From Rickettsiales bacterium (lineage in GTDB: Bacteria > Pseudomonadota > Alphaproteobacteria > Rickettsiales > UBA1997), in the NCBI GenBank assembly GCA_031289855.1, contig JAITOR010000051.1, positions 1 through 10,115 on the forward strand: a stretch of 10,115 nt of DNA. Reading direction: 5' to 3'. The notes beneath the pieces are model-generated. The model made no database searches. It worked only from the letters and a program-made list of their open reading frames with translations, and had not been told where the DNA came from. Shown here in pieces: positions 6,254 to 10,115 of this stretch; position 1 is the stretch's first letter; the number at the start of each line of letters is the position of its first letter. The translations under genes were made by a program, and so were the position numbers.

Positions 6254-6973
6254 TTAAAATTGATATTTTGCACCAACTGAAATTTCATGTGAACTTAAGT
6301 CTGCTTTCTGTTCTTGAACACTAGAAAAGTCGTATTCTTCTGCAAAAACTTTAAGGGTGTTGAGTTTTGTATATCTATAACTAACATCAATTAAAACATT
6401 GTCATTTATGGCATAATTTACACCAGCTCCAACATTATAAGTGAACACGTTATTTTCTTCAGTCTGGTCAAAATCAAGTGGATTAGTATTTCCTGATGCT
6501 TTTGTTCTTACGTCAATATTGGAAACACCCAAACCTACTCCTAAATAAGGACTAAAACTTGTTCCAGTTTTGTAATCATAATACAAATTAAATAAATAAG
6601 ATGTGATTTGAACTTCTATATCATTGGTCCAACCTTGAGCAACATAATTTGGATTTACATGTTGTACTACTTTTTTAGCTTTTGCATTGTATCCATATTC
6701 AAGTTCAAATCTAATATCGCCTTTGATTTTTTCAATTGATGTGGAAACACCTAATGCCAATCTATTTCCTAAAACTTGCTCGTTAAAATCTTTTCCTCCA
6801 CATCCATCATCACATACTACACCAACACTTCGCATTTTAATATTTTCTACATTAATTGAAGTATATGATATTTTTTCAGATACGTATGGTCTAAATGCAA
6901 TTGCTGTTGCATTTGCTCCACCAACAGATGACAACAAAACTGCTGCTCCTATTAATAATTTCTTTTCTTTCAT
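6254..6973 (-). CDS. Outer-membrane beta-barrel protein (surface antigen-like)
   Basis: This 239-residue protein begins with a signal peptide, MKEKKLLIGAAVLLSSVGGANA, with likely cleavage after ANA (residues 20-22). The rest alternates polar and hydrophobic residues in strand-length segments separated by turns (IKGDIRFELEYGYN, LFNLYYDYKTG, FSPYLGVGLGVS, FTYNVGAGVNYAI, LIDVSYRYTKL). It ends in VGAKYQF, the aromatic C-terminal signature recognised by the BAM assembly machinery. PYLGVGLG and the final Phe are typical of small 8-strand barrels and of the P44/Msp2-like surface antigens of Rickettsiales-type bacteria; which subgroup is uncertain. Two cysteines in VVCDDGCGG may form a small disulfide loop on the surface. 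AAAGGA lies 7 bases before the ATG, and a strong terminator follows the stop, so the gene is probably monocistronic. Confidence 0.85.
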   Translation of the reverse strand: MKEKKLLIGAAVLLSSVGGANATAIAFRPYVSEKISYTSINVENIKMRSVGVVCDDGCGGKDFNEQVLGNRLALGVSTSIEKIKGDIRFELEYGYNAKAKKVVQHVNPNYVAQGWTNDIEVQITSYLFNLYYDYKTGTSFSPYLGVGLGVSNIDVRTKASGNTNPLDFDQTEENNVFTYNVGAGVNYAINDNVLIDVSYRYTKLNTLKVFAEEYDFSSVQEQKADLSSHEISVGAKYQF

Positions 6974-6980
6974 AAATAAA

Positions 6981-6986
6981 TCCTTT
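6981..6986 (-). promoter_or_regulatory. Shine-Dalgarno of the outer-membrane protein gene
   Basis: AAAGGA on the minus strand stands 7 bases before the ATG at 6973. It confirms this start and contrasts with the genes here that lack such a site. Confidence 0.75.
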
Positions 6987-6996
6987 CTATTAACCC

Positions 6997-7036
6997 ATTA
7001 TAAATATTAATGATAATGCGCTTTTTTTTTTGTCAA
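6997..7036 (-). promoter_or_regulatory. Probable promoter region of the outer-membrane protein gene
   Basis: On the minus strand a perfect TTGACA (7036-7031) is followed by an A tract and then, after 15 bases, by TATCAT (7015-7010). A perfect TATAAT (7002-6997) lies further down but is 28 bases from the TTGACA. Either -10 would give a leader containing the AAAGGA Shine-Dalgarno. The A tract between the boxes could bend the DNA. Which -10 is used cannot be settled from the sequence. Confidence 0.4.
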
Positions 7037-7173
7037 CTTTTTTTTTAGAATATGCCACAAGGAGCAAAATATAAGGTTTAAATTGAAAATTGAAAGAGAG
7101 AAAGAAAAAATATTTACAATTTTTATTTTTTTTCTCAATGTTTAAATTTATTTTTTGCTTAGAATTGGTAAAG

Positions 7174-7191
7174 TTATTTATTAATAAATAA
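7174..7191. repeat. Perfect 18-bp A/T palindrome
   Basis: TTATTTATTAATAAATAA reads identically on both strands. It lies in the gene-free stretch between tig and the outer-membrane protein gene and runs directly into the AATCGTT arm of a second inverted repeat. It could be a protein-binding site, part of a weak transcript-end structure, or chance in A/T-rich DNA. Confidence 0.6.
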
Positions 7192-7343
7192 TCGTTCGTT
7201 TGCAATAAACGATTTTTTGAAATTTTTAATAAAATTTAATAATTTTTTGAAAATGTTTTTTTAAGGCAATGATTTGTTAAGCAAATAGCACCACACATCC
7301 TACGAACACACAACCACACAACACTGAAAGTTTTGTTTTGTTT

Positions 7344-7366
7344 GCTTTCTCCAAAATGGGAGAGCG
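7344..7366. other. Hairpin-forming sequence just downstream of tig
   Basis: GCTTTCTCC (7344-7352), the loop AAAAT and GGGAGAGC (7358-7365) can fold into an 8-bp stem with G-U pairs when read forward, extendable by GTTT/GAAAC. Read on the minus strand it gives CTCC/GGAG with a bulge. In the tig direction no T run follows, so it is not a standard terminator. It may stabilise the tig 3' end or belong to an unrecognised RNA. Confidence 0.35.
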
Positions 7367-7373
7367 AAACACA

Positions 7374-8642
7374 CTACTTATTTTTTAAAAATTCATCAAT
7401 ATTAACTTCCACTTCTTCCACAGTTGCATTTTTAATCATATAATCCACAACCTTTTCCTCTATAATTTGTGCTGAAATTTGATTTAATAATTGTTGATTT
7501 TTCAAATAAAAATCAGCAAACATTTGCTCTTGTCCTGGATATTTTCTCGCGATTTTATATACCTCTTGCACGATTTCATTTCTATCAACTTTGATATCAT
7601 TTTTTTCAGCTATATCGCTAAACACCAAACTCAATTTCAATTCTTTTTCAACATTTTTTGTTATATCTATTTTCTCTTTATCTGTTGTTTTATCGTTAAC
7701 TTGCCTTTTCAATTCAGTTTCCACCAATGACTTTGGTAAATCAAGTTTAATATTTTCAGCAATCCAATCAAAAATTTCTTTTTTAACTTTATTTTTTGTA
7801 TTGTTTTCATACGCTTTTTTCAATTCTTTTTCAATTTCTTCCTCTAATTTTTCAATGCTTTCAAGATTAAAATTAGTTTTTAAAAATTCCTTCGTTAAGT
7901 CAGGAAATTGCGGTCTACTAACTTCATGTATTTTACACTCAAATACGGCAGGTTTATTGGCCAATTCTTTTTTACCATAATTTTCAGGAAATTTAACTTT
8001 TACTTCCACTTTATCGCCAGATTTTTTACCTTCCAGTTGTTTTTCAAATGTGTCTATAAAGCTATTGCTACCTAATATTAATTCATATCCTTCGGCCTTT
8101 CCACCTTCAAATTCCACATCATCAATTTTTCCTAAAAAATCCAATTTAACTTTATCGCCATTTTTTGCAACTTCGGTCACAACTTCCCAGTCTGCTTTAT
8201 TTCTTAAAATATGTTTTTTTTCTTCTTCAATATCCTTTTTCTCAACCTTAATATTTTGCTTTTTAATCTTAATTTTATTGTATTTAATTTCCGGAATATC
8301 AGGCAATAGTTCCAATGTTGCTTCAAATTCTAAATCTTGATCTTCTGCATAATCTTTAATGTCGATTTTTGCCCTACTTGCCAATTTGAATTTATTATCA
8401 TCGATTAACTTTTTAATCTCTTCATTTATTATCTTTTCACATGTTTCAGCCAAAATATTTGCGGAATACTTCTTTTTTATCACATCGAGAGGAACTTTTC
8501 CTTTTCTAAAACCATCAACTTTAACTTTTGTTTGAAGTTTGGCGATTTCTTTGTTATATTCAACGATAAAATCCTTGTTTTCAACTACTATTTTAAAAGA
8601 CTTCTCCAAGTCATCATTTTTTAACTTTTTAACCAAAGCCAT
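7374..8642 (-). CDS. tig: Trigger factor, ribosome-associated chaperone and peptidyl-prolyl isomerase
   Basis: Trigger factor binds ribosomal protein L23 at the exit tunnel and shelters nascent chains in the cytosol. The 422-residue length is normal. The N-terminal ribosome-binding domain carries the signature GFRKGKVP (44-51). An FKBP-like isomerase domain spans about 155-241 (NGDKVKLDFLG, ILGSNSFIDTFEKQLEG). The remainder is the Lys/Glu-rich helical substrate-binding domain. The start is ATG 8642 because AAGGA lies 5 bases upstream and homology begins there. The frame stays open to 8735, but those 31 extra codons are translated tRNA-Leu. Many bacteria have clpP-clpX after tig; here about 400 bases without a gene follow. 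Confidence 0.95.
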   Translation of the reverse strand: MALVKKLKNDDLEKSFKIVVENKDFIVEYNKEIAKLQTKVKVDGFRKGKVPLDVIKKKYSANILAETCEKIINEEIKKLIDDNKFKLASRAKIDIKDYAEDQDLEFEATLELLPDIPEIKYNKIKIKKQNIKVEKKDIEEEKKHILRNKADWEVVTEVAKNGDKVKLDFLGKIDDVEFEGGKAEGYELILGSNSFIDTFEKQLEGKKSGDKVEVKVKFPENYGKKELANKPAVFECKIHEVSRPQFPDLTKEFLKTNFNLESIEKLEEEIEKELKKAYENNTKNKVKKEIFDWIAENIKLDLPKSLVETELKRQVNDKTTDKEKIDITKNVEKELKLSLVFSDIAEKNDIKVDRNEIVQEVYKIARKYPGQEQMFADFYLKNQQLLNQISAQIIEEKVVDYMIKNATVEEVEVNIDEFLKNK

Positions 8643-8647
8643 AATAT

Positions 8648-8652
8648 TCCTT
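8648..8652 (-). promoter_or_regulatory. Shine-Dalgarno that fixes the tig start
   Basis: AAGGA on the minus strand is 5 bases before ATG 8642 and lies between the tRNA 3' end and the gene. It decides the start against the longer open frame that runs through the tRNA. Confidence 0.8.
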
Positions 8653-8656
8653 AATT

Positions 8657-8741
8657 TGGTACGGGTGAGAGGACTTGAACCCCCACATATTTCTACAATG
8701 GATCCTAAGTCCATCGCGTCTACCAATTCCGCCACACCCGC
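8657..8741 (-). tRNA. tRNA-Leu, anticodon UAG
   Basis: Read on the minus strand, the gene begins GCGGGTG and ends CACCCGT-A-CCA, so the acceptor stem has one G-U pair (1-72) and the CCA end is encoded. The D-arm is GCGGAATTGGTAGACGC. The anticodon arm ATGGA-CTTAGGA-TCCAT gives anticodon UAG, reading CUN leucine codons. The variable arm is long, as in class II leucine tRNAs, and the T-loop is TTCAAGT. It ends 14 bases before tig in the same direction, so the two are probably cotranscribed, with tig freed by tRNA 3' processing. Confidence 0.97.
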
Positions 8742-8842
8742 TAAATAAACATCATTAATATATTTATAATAAATAAAATAAAAAGCAATTTTTTTTATAT
8801 AATTATTTTTATTTTATACTTCCGCCAAATAAAAATATAGTT

Positions 8843-8848
8843 TATAAT
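8843..8848 (+). promoter_or_regulatory. -10 box of the GTA-like gene, positioned for a leaderless transcript
   Basis: A perfect TATAAT ends 6 bases before the ATG at 8855, the same geometry as at dusB. A clear -35 box is absent (TTCCGC or TCCGCC lies at the right distance), and no Shine-Dalgarno precedes the ATG. Confidence 0.45.
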
Positions 8849-8854
8849 TGTATC

Positions 8855-9406
8855 ATGAACTTTCCTGAAAACATAGCTTTTAATTCTTCTAGTTTGATAG
8901 AATATAGCACAAACATTGTAAATAGTAAAAATGGCAATGAATTTAGAAACATTAATTGGCATAAACCGAGGTTGAAATTTAATGTTAAAAATGGCATAAA
9001 AACAAAAAATGAACTCAATGAATTGATGTTGTTTTTTAGAAAAATGCAAGGTAGATTTGGGGTTTTTGATTTTAAAGACTGGACTGACCATAAGGCAAAT
9101 ATGCAAGAAATAGGCATTGGAGATGGAGTAAAAACTAACTTTCAACTGATAAAACATTATGATGAAAAAGTAAGAATTATTACTCGTCCAAAAGAATTAA
9201 AAATTTACATAAACAATATTGAATATAATAATTTTAATGTTGAAAACGGAGTTGTAATTTTTGATATTCCACCCAATGAAAATGCTATCATTGTGGCTGA
9301 TTTCGAATTTGATGTGTCCGTGAGATTTGATAATGATACGTTGGAGGTTAGTTTGGATACTTTTAATAGTGGAAACGTAAAAGATATATTTCTAATTGAA
9401 GTATGA
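8855..9406 (+). CDS. DUF2460 family protein, like the gene transfer agent distal tail protein (RcGTA gene 12 type)
   Basis: The 183-residue protein matches, from memory, the DUF2460/TIGR02217 family across its whole length. The N-terminus NFPENIAFNSSSLIEYSTNI corresponds to the family's FPxxIAxGAxGGPxFxTxI. NINWHKPRLKFNVKNGIKT and FFRKMQGRFGVFDFKDWTD fit the central part. IGIGDGVKTNFQLIKHY matches the very characteristic IGTGDGxxTxFQLxKxY. FEFDVSVRFDNDTLEVSLDTF near the end matches FEFDVPVRFDTDxLExSLxxF. In Rhodobacter capsulatus this protein is part of the tail tip of the GTA particle, a phage-derived particle that carries host DNA. No other phage or GTA gene is in the window; the gene is alone, convergent with holA. 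Identification is confident, present function uncertain. Confidence 0.88.
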   Translation: MNFPENIAFNSSSLIEYSTNIVNSKNGNEFRNINWHKPRLKFNVKNGIKTKNELNELMLFFRKMQGRFGVFDFKDWTDHKANMQEIGIGDGVKTNFQLIKHYDEKVRIITRPKELKIYINNIEYNNFNVENGVVIFDIPPNENAIIVADFEFDVSVRFDNDTLEVSLDTFNSGNVKDIFLIEV

Positions 9407-10115
9407 ACTGCTTTTTAATATTCTTTCCTCTTGTAATAGTGACTGCAATGCATGATTTATATTATCCAACGATAACTTCTCTAAATGCATTCTCATTGTA
9501 TTACCAGTCTTCCAAAACATTCTATTTCCTTTTTCCAATTCATCCAACGTGAAACCATTGTTCATTTTGTAACGATAGAGTTGTAATTTTAGAAAATAGG
9601 TAATTAATATTCTCAATTGCATTATTGTGGCATAACCATCGGAAAGTAATTTGTTTATTTCCAAATAAGTATTTTCCATATCCAAATTAGCCACAGCATT
9701 TACAAGATCGTTTATATTGGCACCAGTTTCATCCTGAATACATTTTTTTACATCATTAAGTGTGATGGCTTTTTCACCACCTTTATACATTTTCAATTTC
9801 TCCAATTCATTCAACAAAATATCCCTATTGTCTCCAAGACAATCACACAAATAATTAAAGACATCAGGCCCATAATTGAAACTTGCTAAATTATTTTTAA
9901 TTACATTCTTTATATTGTTGATATCATCTTCATAGCAACATAATACGGCAATTTTATCGTTATTAAGTTTTTTAAATGCATCATTCATGTCATAATCTGC
10001 CGTAATCACAATAATTGCATTACTTTTTATTTGTCCTGCAAATAGGTTTTTTATATCATCCATATAACTTCGTGCGATTTCTTTTAATTTTTTATCAGCA
10101 TCGGGCGGTATATTT
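9392..10115 (-). CDS. holA: DNA polymerase III delta subunit, 5'-truncated by the window edge
   Basis: The delta subunit is the clamp-loader component that opens the beta sliding clamp. The visible 240 codons cover domains II and III; about 100 N-terminal residues lie beyond the window. The frame is open to the right edge, so the internal Met at 10063 is not the start. Recognisable segments are AVLCCYEDDINNIKNVI, YLCDCLGDNRDILLNELEKLKMY with the LGxxRxxxxxELEKL pattern, ITLNDVKKCI, LLSDGYATIMQLRILITYFLKLQ corresponding to the family's LLxEGxxPxxxLRxLxxxFxxL, MFWKTGNTMRMHLEKLS and the C-terminal collar region ALQSLLQEERILKSS. The 3' end overlaps the convergent GTA-like gene by 15 bases. Confidence 0.9.
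   Translation of the reverse strand, partial: NIPPDADKKLKEIARSYMDDIKNLFAGQIKSNAIIVITADYDMNDAFKKLNNDKIAVLCCYEDDINNIKNVIKNNLASFNYGPDVFNYLCDCLGDNRDILLNELEKLKMYKGGEKAITLNDVKKCIQDETGANINDLVNAVANLDMENTYLEINKLLSDGYATIMQLRILITYFLKLQLYRYKMNNGFTLDELEKGNRMFWKTGNTMRMHLEKLSLDNINHALQSLLQEERILKSSSYFN

Larger units (their letters stand above)
6974..7373. other. Gene-free intergenic region between omp and tig
   Basis: About 400 bases hold no convincing gene. From the left it contains the omp leader and promoter (to about 7036) and then very A/T-rich, homopolymer-laden DNA. A perfect 18-bp A/T palindrome follows (7174-7191), overlapping an AATCGTT/AACGATT inverted repeat (7190-7196 and 7208-7214). ATTTTTTGAAA then occurs twice at a 30-base interval (7212 and 7242). 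Next is an unusual C/A-rich stretch (about 7288-7325), and last a hairpin just past the tig stop. A 71-codon minus-strand frame (6990-7205) is made of Lys, Asn, Phe and Ile runs of the kind A/T-rich DNA yields by chance, and I do not regard it as a gene. Confidence 0.6.

Noticed and set aside
6990..7205. 71-codon minus-strand frame upstream of omp
   Set aside because: Runs through the omp promoter and its A tracts, and contains only Lys/Asn/Phe/Ile-rich sequence typical of non-coding A/T-rich DNA.
8643..8735. N-terminal extension of trigger factor (31 codons)
   Set aside because: It is the tRNA-Leu sequence read in frame; the Shine-Dalgarno at 8648-8652 and family homology place the start at 8642.
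8795..9157. Minus-strand frames opposite the GTA-like gene (8795-9157 and 8842-9117)
   Set aside because: The forward frame matches DUF2460 along its full length; these are antisense shadows.
1..10115. UGA reassigned to Trp, as in some reduced genomes
   Set aside because: thiM, thiE and the GTA-like gene end properly at UGA, and conserved Trp positions use TGG.
1..10115. CRISPR array, insertion sequence, toxin-antitoxin or defence system
   Set aside because: No regularly spaced repeats, transposase, recombinase or paired small genes are visible in any frame.

Overview
The window is AT-rich (roughly 30% GC by eye) and densely coded. It looks like part of a small-genome alphaproteobacterium. 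The strongest lineage clue is a protein that resembles the DUF2460 tail protein of alphaproteobacterial gene transfer agents (GTAs). A Gram-negative outer-membrane beta-barrel, a dusB-type dihydrouridine synthase and a holA-type clamp-loader gene agree with this. UGA, UAG and UAA are all used as ordinary stops, so the genetic code is standard. The assignment is inferred from gene content and was not tested by database search.

Layout, left to right. 1-131: C-terminal tail of an unrecognised Gln/Lys-rich protein. 132-278: spacer with a run of ten G beside a perfect TATAAT, then a second TATAAT exactly 6 nt before dusB. 279-1232 (+): dusB, convergent with and overlapping by 3-4 bases the end of a PBP5-type D-Ala-D-Ala carboxypeptidase (1229-2311, -). 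2312-2386: short divergent promoter region. 2387-3832 (+): an NAD-dependent DNA ligase that stops just after its zinc finger and is followed at once by an intrinsic terminator. 3866-6049 (-): overlapping genes thiM-thiD-thiE, preceded by a clear TPP riboswitch (6060-6155) and a sigma70-like promoter. 6195-6228: terminator of the next gene upstream on that strand, a small outer-membrane beta-barrel protein (6254-6973, -). 6974-7373: about 400 bases with no gene. 7374-8642 (-): trigger factor, just downstream of tRNA-Leu(UAG) (8657-8741, -). 8855-9406 (+): the DUF2460 GTA-like gene standing alone, convergent with holA (9392-10115, -), whose 5' end lies outside the window.

How the genes relate. 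The thi genes form a salvage route: ThiM phosphorylates the thiazole alcohol, ThiD phosphorylates the pyrimidine, and ThiE couples them into thiamine phosphate, with expression set by TPP through the riboswitch. No de novo genes (thiC, thiG) and no thiL are present here. The other genes are housekeeping functions packed in alternating directions rather than one pathway.

The points most worth a second look are the truncated ligase, the isolated GTA tail gene, the G10 tract in a promoter-like setting, and a split in initiation signals. Genes that begin a transcript (dusB, dac, the GTA-like gene, possibly ligA) have a -10 box about 6-9 nt from the start codon and no Shine-Dalgarno, suggesting leaderless mRNAs. 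Genes inside transcripts (thiD, thiE, tig), and omp, have clear Shine-Dalgarno sequences.
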